DNA from: Reyranella sp.
GTDB taxonomy: Bacteria > Pseudomonadota > Alphaproteobacteria > Reyranellales > Reyranellaceae
Length of the DNA: 64,000 bases
Direction: 5' to 3'
Assembly: GCF_004297405.1 (NCBI RefSeq)
Contig: NZ_SCVC01000006.1
Span: 186,001 to 250,000, forward strand
Shown here: positions 8,152 through 17,301 of the stretch, one piece after another
Position numbering within the stretch: the stretch's first letter is position 1
How the letters are laid out: each line of letters starts with the position of its first letter
Notes under the pieces: model-generated
Seen by the model: only the letters and a program-made list of their open reading frames with translations
Databases searched by the model: none
What the model was told of the DNA's origin: nothing
Translations under genes and position numbers: made by a program

Positions 8152-9747
8152 TCAGCGGGCGACGGCGGCCTGCTGGCTGCCAGCCTGCACGGCATGGGCA
8201 TAAAGCGCTCGGTCGTGCAGCAGACGGTTCGCGATCTCGACATCGGTCTCGGGCGAGGTCTCGCCCGGCGGGCAGATCTTGCGCAGGTCCGAGACTTCCT
8301 GGCTGGTCGGATTGCGCAGTGCATGCCAGCGCATGAGCTGACCCTGGCTCGACTCGACCGAGGCCGTGGCGAGCTTGGCGGCCTCGCCGGCCTTGGCCGT
8401 GCAGATGTTGGGCAGGACGCCCAGTTCGTTCCAGGTGTAGCCGGACGGCGCCTGCAGGCGCGACCAGGTCAGGATCAGCTCGCCTTCGTTGGCGAGCCGC
8501 ACGACCGTCTGCACCGTGCCCTTGCCGTAGCTCGTGGTGCCGACCACGACAGCGCGGCCGCGATCCTGCAAGGCGGCGGCGACGATCTCGGCCGCCGAGG
8601 CCGAGCCGCCGTTCATCAGGACGACGATCGGCAGCTCCGTGGTCTTGCTGCGGCCGGTCGAGCTCTTGTAGGTGCGGCGGCTGTCGGGGTGACGGCCCGC
8701 GGTCGAGAAGATGGTGCCGTCGCCGATGAACACTTCCGACACCGTCTGGGCCTGGTCGAGCAGGCCACCACGGTTGGAGCGCATGTCGATGATCAGGCCG
8801 GCGAGGTCCTTGCCGATCTCGGCCTTGGCCTTGTCGATGGCCGCACGCAGGTTTTCGGTGGTGGCCGAGTTGAAACCCATCAGGTGGATCAGCGCCACGT
8901 CGTCGCGACGTTCGTAGACCACGGTGGTGGGGATGATGCGGGCGCGCTTCATGGCGAGTGTCAGCTCCGCGCCCTGCGAGGGACGCAGCACGGTCATGTT
9001 GACCGGGGCGCCGACCGAGCCGCGCAGCTTGTGCACCACGTCGGACAACGGACGGTCGATCATCGACTCGCCGTCGATCGCCAGGATCTGGTCGCCGATC
9101 TGGACACCCGCCTTGGCCGAGGGCGAACCCTCCTGGACGGCGCGGATCATGATCTTCTTGTCGTCGGTACGCTCGACGGTGATGCCGATGCCGCCGCCAC
9201 CATCGCGCTGGAAGCGGTTGTCGCGCGCCTCGTCGGGATCGGCATAGCGGCTGTTGCGGTCGAGCTGCTTGGCGGTCGAAGTGATGGCTTGGCGGATCAG
9301 CACCTGACGGTCGACGGCCTGCAAGGCGGGCGAGGCGTCGAGCGACCCGGCCATGAGCTCGGCCAGCATGCCGCCCCAGGCGCGTCCGTCGGACGTGTCG
9401 CTGGGCGTCGTCCGGGTGAGGACTTCCTTGCCATCGCGCCGGACAGTGAAGGCGCCGTCACCGGCTTCGAGGGACAGGGTAGGGTCGTTGCTGGCGAAGC
9501 TGCGATAGGCCTCGGCCGACAGGTTGCGGAAGTTCGGTTCGTAGAGGTGGCGGTCGCCGATCGCCCGATAGGCCTGCAGGACCACCCTTTCCATACTGGC
9601 ATCGGCGGCGACGGCCGGCGCCCGGCTGGGAAGGCCGGCTTGAGGGCTGTCGCCCGAGGTCGCACAGGAAACGACCAGGCAGGCAGCAAGGAGCGACGCG
9701 GCACGCGCCAGCGTCGTACGAAGAAAAGGGAGGTGAGGCACTTCCAT
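8152..9747 (-). CDS. S41-family carboxyl-terminal processing peptidase, putative lipoprotein
   Basis: The 531-residue product carries a signal peptide with a lipobox: LAAC at 20-23, with a second candidate VVSC at 25-28. A PDZ domain follows (about 170-250, GSPSAKAGVQIGDQILAIDG), then the S41 core with MNGGSASAAEIVAAAL (nucleophile Ser near 382) and SYGKGTVQ (Lys near 407). Ctp enzymes cut C-terminal tails of envelope proteins and regulate cell-wall enzymes. The ATG at 9747 is the start that places the signal peptide at the N-terminus. It lies 52 nt after the DUF983 gene in the topA-rnr block. Confidence 0.9.
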   Translation of the reverse strand: MEVPHLPFLRTTLARAASLLAACLVVSCATSGDSPQAGLPSRAPAVAADASMERVVLQAYRAIGDRHLYEPNFRNLSAEAYRSFASNDPTLSLEAGDGAFTVRRDGKEVLTRTTPSDTSDGRAWGGMLAELMAGSLDASPALQAVDRQVLIRQAITSTAKQLDRNSRYADPDEARDNRFQRDGGGGIGITVERTDDKKIMIRAVQEGSPSAKAGVQIGDQILAIDGESMIDRPLSDVVHKLRGSVGAPVNMTVLRPSQGAELTLAMKRARIIPTTVVYERRDDVALIHLMGFNSATTENLRAAIDKAKAEIGKDLAGLIIDMRSNRGGLLDQAQTVSEVFIGDGTIFSTAGRHPDSRRTYKSSTGRSKTTELPIVVLMNGGSASAAEIVAAALQDRGRAVVVGTTSYGKGTVQTVVRLANEGELILTWSRLQAPSGYTWNELGVLPNICTAKAGEAAKLATASVESSQGQLMRWHALRNPTSQEVSDLRKICPPGETSPETDVEIANRLLHDRALYAHAVQAGSQQAAVAR

Positions 9748-9799
9748 ACCCGGCAGGCCGCGACAATAGCACAGGCCGTCGGCGGGCGGCCACGTTGAT

Positions 9800-10213
9800 T
9801 CAGACGGAGGAGTCGAGCCCCCCGGCCGAAGGTTTGGGCGAGCCCATCCGCTGCGACCAGAGGAGTGCAATAACGGCGCCCTTTATGTGAGGCAGCAAGT
9901 AAAGTGCCAGGACGACCGAGAGTGGTAACCACAAAAGGGCGTGAACCCAGAGCGGCGGCTCGTTGCCCCAGCGTTCGAGCAGGAGAACGAGCGGCACCAC
10001 GATGTGGCCGACAACGAAGATGGTGAAGTAGGCGGGGGCGTCGTCGGCGCGGTAGGGTTCCAGCGCCAGTTCGCAGGCGGTGCAGCGGCTCGTCATCTTG
10101 AGGAACGAGCCGAACAGGGCGCCCTCGCCACAACGTGGGCACCGGCCGCTCCATCCTCGCAGAAGAGAAGTCCAGAAATCGACCGGGGCCGGCTCGCTGT
10201 TCATGGCGAGCAA
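9800..10213 (-). CDS. DUF983 family membrane protein, probable TTG start
   Basis: The product has two Cys pairs near the N-terminus (CPRCGEG and CTAC), typical of DUF983 zinc-ribbon-like proteins, followed by two hydrophobic helices (YFTIFVVGHIVVPLVLLL and ALLWLPLSVVLALYLLPHI). GGAGG at 10219-10223 lies 5 nt before a TTG at 10213, but 14 nt before the first ATG at 10204, so TTG is the better start (137 residues). It follows rnr by 14 nt and is probably translated from the same mRNA, as in many Rhodospirillales. Its function is unknown. Confidence 0.85.
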   Translation of the reverse strand: MLAMNSEPAPVDFWTSLLRGWSGRCPRCGEGALFGSFLKMTSRCTACELALEPYRADDAPAYFTIFVVGHIVVPLVLLLERWGNEPPLWVHALLWLPLSVVLALYLLPHIKGAVIALLWSQRMGSPKPSAGGLDSSV

Positions 10214-10227
10214 GATGGCCTCCGCTT

Positions 10228-12501
10228 TTAGTTTCGTCGGCGTGACCGTTTGTCCCGTGGGGGCCCACTGCGCGCGACGGGACGCCGCGGTCCGCGATGG
10301 GCTCCGTCACGCTGCGAACGCGAACCGCGCGGCAGGGCATGGCGTTCGACACGTTCGATGACGTCGATGATCTCGAACAGCAATCCGCCGGTCGCGGTAT
10401 CGGCTTCGACCAGCTTGAGACTGAGCCGGTCGCCGAGCCCGAAGGTTTCGCCGGTGCGTTCACCAATCAACAGTTGCCGACCTTCATCGTGGCGGAAGAA
10501 TTCCTGGCCGAGCGAGCGCACGGGGATCAGTCCGTCGGCGCCCGAACCGTCGAGCGCGGCGAACAGGCCGAAGCGGGTGACGCTGGTGACGCGGCCGGAA
10601 AAAGCGGCGCCGACATGGGCGGCCATGAAGGCGGCGACATAGCGATCCATGGCGCCGCGTTCGGCCGCGACGGCGCGGCGCTCGCACATGGAAAGATGCT
10701 CGCCGAATTCGACGAAGCGTCCCTTGTCGGCTTCGGCAAGGCCGCCTTCGCCCAGACCAAACGCCGCGATCAGGGCGCGATGGACGATGAGGTCCGGAAA
10801 ACGGCGGATCGGCGAGGTGAAATGCGCGTAGCGCGCGAGGGCGAGGCCGAAATGGCCGAGATTGTCGGGGCTGTAGACGGCCTGGCTCTGGCTACGCAGC
10901 ACCGTCTCGTTGACCAGGCGATTGATGGGCTTTTCCGCCACCTGTTGCAGCACGCGGTTGAGATCGCCCGGTCGCATCCGCGGGCCGGCGGGCAATGAGA
11001 CACCCAGCGTGCCCAGGAACTCGCGCAGCGCCTCGAGCTTGGCGAGGTCGGGCTGGTCATGGACGCGGTAGAGGCAGGGCATGTGGCGCTGCTCCAGCGC
11101 CTGCGCCGCGGCGACATTGGCCAGCACCATGAACTCTTCGATCAGCTTGTGGCTGTCGAGGCGGGTGCGGATGCCGATCTCGGCGATGCGGCCATCCTTG
11201 CCCAGAGTCACCTGCCGCTCCGGCAGATCGAGGTCGAGCGCGCCGCGTTTCTCGCGCGCCGCCAGCAGAACGTGGAAGGCGCCGTAGAGGGGGCGCACGA
11301 CCTTGTCCATCAGCGGTGCGATCTCGTCGTCGGGCGCGCCGTCCATGGCGGTCTGCACGCGGTTGTAGGTGAGACGCGCGGTCGAGCGCATCATGGCGCG
11401 ATGGAACTTGTGGCGCTTGAGGTGGCCCTCGGCGTCGATCCACATCTCGGCCACCAGGACCGGCCGGTCCTCGCGCGGCACCAGCGAGCACCAATGGTTG
11501 CTGAGTGCCTCCGGCAGCATCGGCACGACCCGGTCGGGGAAGTAGACCGAGGTGCCGCGGCGATAGGCGGCGCGGTCGAGTGGTCGGTCGTGGCGGACGT
11601 ACCAGGCGACATCGGCGATGGCGACGAGGATGCGCCAGCCGCCGGGATGGGCCGCATCGGCCTCGGCAAACACTGCATCGTCGAAGTCGCGTGCGTCCTC
11701 GCCATCTATCGTGACCAATGGCACGCTGCGCAAATCGAGGCGGTCGCCGAGCGGTGCGGCCTTGGACTTCTCGGCCTCCTCGAGGGCGGCCTCCGGGAAG
11801 TCGATCGGAATGTCGTTGGCGGCAATCGAAATCAGGCTGACGGTGCGCGGATCGCTCATCGGGCCAATCCGTTCGACCACGCGGGCGCGGCGCGCCAGCG
11901 AGCCGCCCGTCTCCTCGATCCAGACGATGTCGCCCGGCAGGGCGCCGTTCTTGTCCGCCGCACGCACATCGAATTCGCGGCGCAGCTTCTTGTCGGTCGG
12001 CGTCACCAGGCCAAGGCCGTGGCGGCCATCCGGCTCCTCGTAGAGGCCGAGGATCTTCTTCGGGCCGCTGCCCAGGCGGCGGATGATGCGCGCCTCGTAA
12101 GCGTTCTTGCCGCGGCGCTTCAGGCTCGCCAGCACGCGATCGCCGACGGCCGGCGCCGGCGCGCCGCGTGAACTCTGCGGGACGATCTCGATGCGCGGCG
12201 GCGGGCCGTCCTGCTCCTCGTCGTGGCGACGCGGCACGGCCAGCAGATGGCCGTCATCGTCGACTCGCACGATCTCGAGCACGGTGATGTCGGTCAGCGC
12301 CTTGGGGTCCTTGAAGGTCTTGGCGCGGTCGGCGGCGATCTCGCCAGAATCGCGCAGGTCGCGCAGCAGCTCCTTCAGTTCGATGCGCTGGTCGCCCTTC
12401 AAGCTGTAGGCGCGGGCGATCTCGCGCTTGCCGACCGGCGTGGCGCTGTCGCGGATGAAAGCCAGCAGTTCGTCGCGGGTGGGGACGCGGCCCTTAGCCA
12501 T
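10228..12501 (-). CDS. rnr: ribonuclease R
   Basis: The 757-residue exoribonuclease starts MAKGRVPTRDELLAFIRDS, a winged-helix-like N-terminus. It continues through cold-shock-type OB domains and the RNB catalytic domain (GEDARDFDDAVFAEAD, the metal-binding Asp cluster near residue 280). An S1 domain (AFSGRVTSVTRFGLFAALDGSGADGLIPV) precedes a basic Arg/Lys-rich tail. RNase R degrades structured RNA 3' to 5'. The ATG lies inside the last codons of topA: ATGGCTAA is shared, an 8-nt overlap that implies translational coupling. The DUF983 gene follows. Confidence 0.95.
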   Translation of the reverse strand: MAKGRVPTRDELLAFIRDSATPVGKREIARAYSLKGDQRIELKELLRDLRDSGEIAADRAKTFKDPKALTDITVLEIVRVDDDGHLLAVPRRHDEEQDGPPPRIEIVPQSSRGAPAPAVGDRVLASLKRRGKNAYEARIIRRLGSGPKKILGLYEEPDGRHGLGLVTPTDKKLRREFDVRAADKNGALPGDIVWIEETGGSLARRARVVERIGPMSDPRTVSLISIAANDIPIDFPEAALEEAEKSKAAPLGDRLDLRSVPLVTIDGEDARDFDDAVFAEADAAHPGGWRILVAIADVAWYVRHDRPLDRAAYRRGTSVYFPDRVVPMLPEALSNHWCSLVPREDRPVLVAEMWIDAEGHLKRHKFHRAMMRSTARLTYNRVQTAMDGAPDDEIAPLMDKVVRPLYGAFHVLLAAREKRGALDLDLPERQVTLGKDGRIAEIGIRTRLDSHKLIEEFMVLANVAAAQALEQRHMPCLYRVHDQPDLAKLEALREFLGTLGVSLPAGPRMRPGDLNRVLQQVAEKPINRLVNETVLRSQSQAVYSPDNLGHFGLALARYAHFTSPIRRFPDLIVHRALIAAFGLGEGGLAEADKGRFVEFGEHLSMCERRAVAAERGAMDRYVAAFMAAHVGAAFSGRVTSVTRFGLFAALDGSGADGLIPVRSLGQEFFRHDEGRQLLIGERTGETFGLGDRLSLKLVEADTATGGLLFEIIDVIERVERHALPRGSRSQRDGAHRGPRRPVARSGPPRDKRSRRRN

Positions 12502-15196
12502 CGGTGCCGGTGCGCGGCGGTGCCTCTGTCTTCGCCTTGGCCTTGGCCGCCTTGCGCTTGGGCGCTGCCTTCTTCTTGGCTGCGGCCTTGGGCTTGGCGG
12601 GTTTGTCGCCGGCATCGTTGGCGGCGACGGGCGCTGCCTTCTTCGCCTTGGCGGCCTTCGGCTTCTTGGCTCCGCCCTTGGCGGCGCGCTCCGCCAACAG
12701 CGCGACGGCCTGGTCGAGCGTCAGCTCCTCCGGCTTGATATCGCGCGGCACGGTGGCGTTGACGCCGCCATGCTTCACGTAAGGACCATAGCGGCCGTCA
12801 TAGAGTTCGACCGCGGCTTCATCGGACGGATGATTGCCGATGGTGCGGATAGGCTTCGCGGCAGCACGGCCACGCGGATTCTTGGCCTCGGCCAGGAGCG
12901 CCACGGCGCGGTTCATGCCGATCTCCAGCACGCTCTCGTCGCTCGGGATCGATTTGTACTTGGGGCCGTGCTTCACGTAGGGACCGAAGCGGCCGACGCC
13001 GGCCAGGATCGGCACGCCATCCTCGGGATGCGGCCCCAGCTCGCGCGGCAGCGCCAGCAGTGCCAGCGCCTTTTCCAGTGTCACGTCGTCAGGCGTCATG
13101 CCGCGCAGCAGGGACGCGCGCTTGGGCTTCTCCTTGCCTTCGGGTTCGCCGAGCTGGACGTAGAGACCGTAGGGGCCCTTGCGCAAGGTGACCTGCTTGC
13201 CGGTGGCGGGATCCTCCCCGAGGATCTTCGGCCCATCGAGATTCTCGCCACTGGCGGCATCGGCGTCGGCATCGACGATGCCGAGCTTCCGCGTGAAGCG
13301 GCAGTCGGGATAGTTCGAGCAGCCGATGAAGGCGCCGAACTTGCCGAGCTTCAACCCCAGCCGGCCGTTGGCGCAGGAGGGACAGTCGCGCGGGTTCTTG
13401 CCGTTGTCGTTGGCCGGGAAGAAATGCGGGCCCAGCTCCTCGTCGAGCTTGTCGAGCACTTCCTTGACGCGCAGCTCCTTGGTCTCGCCGACCGCTTCGG
13501 AGAAGGCCTTCCAGAATTCGCGCAGCACCTGGCGCCAGTCGATCCGCCCGCCGGAGATATCGTCCAGCTCTTCCTCGAGGCCGGCGGTGAAGTTGTATTC
13601 GACGTAGCGTGGAAAATAGGTCTGCAGGAACGCCGTGACGATGCGGCCGCGATCTTCCGGTATGAAGCGCTTGCGGTCGATCCGTACGTAATTGCGGCGC
13701 TGCAGGACCTCGATGATGCTGGCATAGGTCGAGGGCCGGCCGATGCCCAGCTCCTCGAGCTTCTTCACCAGGCTCGCTTCGGAGTAGCGCGGCGGCGGCT
13801 CGGTGAAATGCTGCTCCGGCACGACCTCGCGGCGCTCGAGCGCCTCGTTCTCGGTGACGTCGGGGAGGATGGCGCTGCCTTCCTCGTCTTCCTTGGCGGT
13901 GTCGTCGCGGCCTTCATCATAAAGAGTGAGGAAGCCGTTGAACTTCACGACCGAGCCGGTGGCGCGCAGCTGCACGGTCTTGTCGCCGCTGGCGATATCG
14001 ACCGTGACCTGGTCGAGCACGGCGCTTTCCATCTGGCTGGCGACGGTGCGCTTCCAGATCAATTCGTAGAGGCCGAGCTGGTCCTTGTCCAAGTGCGCCG
14101 CGACATCCTGCGGCGTGCGGAAGAGGTCGGTCGGGCGGATCGCCTCGTGCGCCTCCTGGGCGTTCTTGGCCTTGGAGGTGTAGACGCGCGGGCTGGCCGG
14201 CACATAGGCCTGGCCGTACTTGGTTTCGATCAGGCGGCGCGTCTGGCCGATCGCCTCGGGGGCGAGCTGCACGCCGTCGGTACGCATGTAGGTGATGAGA
14301 CCGACCGTCTCGCCGCCGATGTCGACGCCCTCATAGAGGCGCTGGGCGATGCGCATGGCGGTAGCCGCACCGAGGCCCAGCTTGCGCGAGGCTTCCTGCT
14401 GCAGGGTCGAGGTGATGAACGGCGGCGGCGGATTGCGCCGCACCTGGCGGCGGTCGATCGAGGAGACCGCGAAGGCGCGGCGCTCGATCTCGCGCTTGGC
14501 CTGTTCGGCGCGCTCTTGGTTGTCGAGGTCGAACTTGTCGAGCTTGCGGCCGTCGAGATGGGTGAGGCGGGCCTTGAGCGTCTGCTTCTTGGCCGTGCCG
14601 AAGAAGGCATCGACGGTCCAGTATTCGCGGCTCTTGAAGACCTCGATCTCGGCTTCGCGCTCGCAGATCAGCTTGAGCGCCACCGACTGCACGCGGCCGG
14701 CAGAGCGGCTGCCCGGCAGCTTGCGCCACAGGACCGGCGAGAGGGTGAAGCCCACGAGGTAGTCCAGCGCACGGCGGGCGAGGTAGGCGTCGATCAGCGG
14801 CTGGTCGAGGTCGCGCGGATGGGCGACGGCGTCGAGCACCGACTGTTTGGTGATGGCGTTGAAGGTGACGCGCTTTACGTCGACCCCGTCGAGCGCCTTC
14901 TTGCGTCCGAGGATGTCCATCACGTGCCAGGAGATCGCCTCGCCCTCGCGATCCGGATCGGTGGCGAGGTAGAGCTTGCCGCCCTTGGAGACGGCTTGGG
15001 CGATGGCGTCGATGCGCTTCTGCGACTGGGGGTCGACTTCCCAGTCCATCGCGAAATCTTCATCGGGGCGGACCGAGCCATCCTTGGGCGGCAGGTCGCG
15101 GACATGACCATAGGAGGCCAGCACGGTGTAACCGGGGCCCAGATACTTCCCTATGGTCTTAGCCTTCGCCGGGGACTCGACGACCAGTACGTCCAT
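12494..15196 (-). CDS. topA: DNA topoisomerase I
   Basis: The 900-residue type IA topoisomerase has the Toprim Glu in VVESPAKAKT (residues 6-15) and the DPDREGEA acidic motif near residue 80. The active-site tyrosine lies in LITYMRTDG near residue 302, and one Cys4 zinc-ribbon (CPSC...CSNYPDC) near residues 600-625 is followed by further ribbon-like repeats that have lost their Cys (PYGLYVQLGE, RFGPYVKHG, RYGPYVKHG). The C-terminal 80 residues are Lys/Ala/Pro-rich (KKKAAPKRKAAKAKAK), a DNA-binding tail seen in alphaproteobacteria. It relaxes negative supercoils. It lies between dprA and rnr. Confidence 0.97.
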   Translation of the reverse strand: MDVLVVESPAKAKTIGKYLGPGYTVLASYGHVRDLPPKDGSVRPDEDFAMDWEVDPQSQKRIDAIAQAVSKGGKLYLATDPDREGEAISWHVMDILGRKKALDGVDVKRVTFNAITKQSVLDAVAHPRDLDQPLIDAYLARRALDYLVGFTLSPVLWRKLPGSRSAGRVQSVALKLICEREAEIEVFKSREYWTVDAFFGTAKKQTLKARLTHLDGRKLDKFDLDNQERAEQAKREIERRAFAVSSIDRRQVRRNPPPPFITSTLQQEASRKLGLGAATAMRIAQRLYEGVDIGGETVGLITYMRTDGVQLAPEAIGQTRRLIETKYGQAYVPASPRVYTSKAKNAQEAHEAIRPTDLFRTPQDVAAHLDKDQLGLYELIWKRTVASQMESAVLDQVTVDIASGDKTVQLRATGSVVKFNGFLTLYDEGRDDTAKEDEEGSAILPDVTENEALERREVVPEQHFTEPPPRYSEASLVKKLEELGIGRPSTYASIIEVLQRRNYVRIDRKRFIPEDRGRIVTAFLQTYFPRYVEYNFTAGLEEELDDISGGRIDWRQVLREFWKAFSEAVGETKELRVKEVLDKLDEELGPHFFPANDNGKNPRDCPSCANGRLGLKLGKFGAFIGCSNYPDCRFTRKLGIVDADADAASGENLDGPKILGEDPATGKQVTLRKGPYGLYVQLGEPEGKEKPKRASLLRGMTPDDVTLEKALALLALPRELGPHPEDGVPILAGVGRFGPYVKHGPKYKSIPSDESVLEIGMNRAVALLAEAKNPRGRAAAKPIRTIGNHPSDEAAVELYDGRYGPYVKHGGVNATVPRDIKPEELTLDQAVALLAERAAKGGAKKPKAAKAKKAAPVAANDAGDKPAKPKAAAKKKAAPKRKAAKAKAKTEAPPRTGTDG

Positions 15197-15247
15197 CGCC
15201 GGATCATGCTCCAGTGTAACATTAACGACCGGAGCTAAATCACTGAT

Positions 15248-16303
15248 TTACATCAGAGATACGCGGTTACCCCGGTGCCTCTCCAGGCGGCCCTCCAGCT
15301 CCAGAGCCATGAGGACCTCCGCCATGGAGGCGGCGGACACTTGGCATCGGCGCACCAGTTCGTCAACCGCAGTGGGGGTGGGACCCAGGGCGGACACCAC
15401 CCGTGCAGTGGCTGTGTCTTGCGGTTTTTTGACAGGTTTTTCAGCTACTTGGGGAGCGACCTGTGGCCGCCCGAGTACACTCAGAATATCGTTTGCGTCC
15501 CGGACCAGAATGGCCCCATCCCGGATGAGGCTATTGGATCCGGCATGGCGCGGGTCCATCGGCGAGCCGGGCACGACGAAGACCTCGCGGCCCTGCTCGG
15601 CGGCACGCTGCGCGGTGATCAGGGAGCCCGACCGGGCGGCCGCCTCGATGACGATGACGCCGGCCGAGAGGCCGCTGACGATGCGGTTGCGGCGCGGGAA
15701 GGCGCGGGCGACCGGCGGCGTACCGAGCGAGGCCTCGCTCAGAATGAGGCCCTGCCGGGCGATGGCGGCGTGAAGGCCGGCATTCTGCGGCGGGTAGATC
15801 TGGTCTGCGCCGCCGGCCAGGACGGCGACCGTCCCGGTGGCGAGGGCAGCCTCATGGGCAGCGGCATCGATGCCGCGCGCCAGGCCGGAGGCGATCACGA
15901 AGCCCGCGGCGCCCAGGGTGGCGGCCAGATCGGCGGCGAACCGACAGCCGGCGGCCGAGGCCTCGCGAGCGCCGACGATCGCCAGGGTCGGCCGATGGAG
16001 CAGGCCACAATCGCCGATGGCGCTCAGGACCGGCGGCGCGTCCGGCAGGGCGGCCAGCGCGGCAGGATAGGCTTCTTCGCCGATCACCACGAAGCGCCCA
16101 CCCATATTCGCCAGCTCTTCTTCTTCGCGGGCGATGGTGGCGTCGGAGACCGTGGCCAGTCTGGCGCAGGCCGTATGGGCGGAGCCGAAATGCGCCAGTG
16201 CCTCGTGGAAGGTCACGGGGCCGATGCGGGCGCTGCGGGCCAGCCGCAGCCGGGCGCGGCGTTCACGCGGGTCGAGGTCGAGTTGAAGCGGGCCGTCGAA
16301 CAT
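15248..16303 (-). CDS. dprA: DNA-processing protein DprA
   Basis: The 351-residue product contains the SAM-like N-terminal region and the Rossmann-like DprA core: LAIVGAREASAAGCRFAADLA, ASGLARGIDAAAHEAAL, AFPRRNRIVSGLSAGVIVIEAA and SGSLITAQRAAEQGREVFVVPGSP. A winged-helix C-terminus (about 295-351, PTAVDELVRRCQVSAASMAEVL) ends it. DprA loads RecA onto incoming single-stranded DNA during transformation. It is 51 nt upstream of topA. In relatives dprA follows plsY directly; here five kilobases of transporter genes separate them. Confidence 0.95.
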   Translation of the reverse strand: MFDGPLQLDLDPRERRARLRLARSARIGPVTFHEALAHFGSAHTACARLATVSDATIAREEEELANMGGRFVVIGEEAYPAALAALPDAPPVLSAIGDCGLLHRPTLAIVGAREASAAGCRFAADLAATLGAAGFVIASGLARGIDAAAHEAALATGTVAVLAGGADQIYPPQNAGLHAAIARQGLILSEASLGTPPVARAFPRRNRIVSGLSAGVIVIEAAARSGSLITAQRAAEQGREVFVVPGSPMDPRHAGSNSLIRDGAILVRDANDILSVLGRPQVAPQVAEKPVKKPQDTATARVVSALGPTPTAVDELVRRCQVSAASMAEVLMALELEGRLERHRGNRVSLM

Positions 16304-16355
16304 GTGCTAACGCTATGCGCGTGCGCGCTATTTGTAAAACAACCTCAAGTAGAAA

Positions 16356-17291
16356 TCAGCGCAGCCGTGGATTGAGGGCGTCGCGCAGCCAGTCGCCCAG
16401 CAGATTGACCGATAGGGACAGGATCACCAGCGCCACGACGGGGAAGATCACGATCCACCATTCGCCGGAAAACAAGAAGGCGTTGCCGATGCGGATCAGC
16501 GTGCCGAGCGACGGCTGCGTGGCCGGCATACCGACGCCAAGATAGGACAGCGACGCTTCGGCGATGATGGCCAGCGCCAGTTCGATCGTGGCGATCACCA
16601 GCACCGGCCCCCAGGCATTGGGCAGCACATGCTGGAGCGCGATGCGCGCGCCCGGCACGCCGATGATGCGCGCGGCGTTGACGTAGTCCTTGTTCTTCTC
16701 GGCCAGGGTCGTGGCGCGGGTCACGCGCGCGAACTGCGGCCAGTAGGCAAAGCCGATGGAGAAGACCAGCACCCAGATCGCCACGCTGTCGTGCACGTTC
16801 TTAGGCAGCACCACGCGCGTGACGCCATCGAGGGTGAGCGCGATCAGGATGGCAGGCACGGTGAGCTGGATGTCGGCCAGGCGCATGATGATCGACTCGA
16901 CCCAGCCACCGCGGAAGCCCGCCAGCAGGCCCAGCAACACGCCGGTCGTGACCGAGAGCAGGATGGCGGCCAAGCCGATCATCAGCGATACGCGCGAGCC
17001 GTAGAGGATGGCCGACAGCACGTCACGGCCCTGGTTGTCGGTGCCCAGCAGATGCTTGGCGGTGCCGCCCTCGGCCCAGGCCGGCGGCGTGAAGGCATCC
17101 ATCAGATTGAGCGCCTTCACGTCGAACGGATCGTAGGGCGCGATCCACGGCGCCAACACGGCGCCCAGGAAATAGAGGAGCGTCACGACCGAGGCGGCCA
17201 CGACCAGCGGCGAGCGGCGGAAGCTCCACCACATGTCGCTGTCGCGCAGCCGTGCCAGGGTCCCCGTTTCGCTCAAGCCTGTTTCACTCAA
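16356..17291 (-). CDS. ABC transporter permease, DppC/OppC type (start uncertain)
   Basis: The product has the BPD-transporter permease pattern: an N-terminal helix (VVAASVVTLLYFLGAVLAPWIAPYDPF), the OppC-N signature HLLGTDNQGRDVLSAILYGSRVSLMIG, and the EAA loop NAARIIGVPGARIALQHVLPN. It forms the inner-membrane channel with the DppB-like partner. The start is unclear. The ATG that overlaps the upstream stop (17305) is out of frame and hits a stop after five codons. In-frame choices are TTG 17291, TTG 17276 and ATG 17234; I give 17291 because relatives carry residues before the first helix. No ABC ATPase gene is nearby. Confidence 0.82.
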   Translation of the reverse strand: MSETGLSETGTLARLRDSDMWWSFRRSPLVVAASVVTLLYFLGAVLAPWIAPYDPFDVKALNLMDAFTPPAWAEGGTAKHLLGTDNQGRDVLSAILYGSRVSLMIGLAAILLSVTTGVLLGLLAGFRGGWVESIIMRLADIQLTVPAILIALTLDGVTRVVLPKNVHDSVAIWVLVFSIGFAYWPQFARVTRATTLAEKNKDYVNAARIIGVPGARIALQHVLPNAWGPVLVIATIELALAIIAEASLSYLGVGMPATQPSLGTLIRIGNAFLFSGEWWIVIFPVVALVILSLSVNLLGDWLRDALNPRLR

Positions 17292-17301
17292 TAAGGATTG
17301 C

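Noticed and set aside
8056..9798. Long plus-strand open frame opposite the S41 peptidase
   Set aside because: The minus-strand frame has lipobox, PDZ and Ser/Lys motifs, so the opposite frame is a shadow.
12428..15238. 936-codon plus-strand open frame opposite topA
   Set aside because: It is antisense to an intact topoisomerase with all motifs; composition and lack of domains mark it as spurious.
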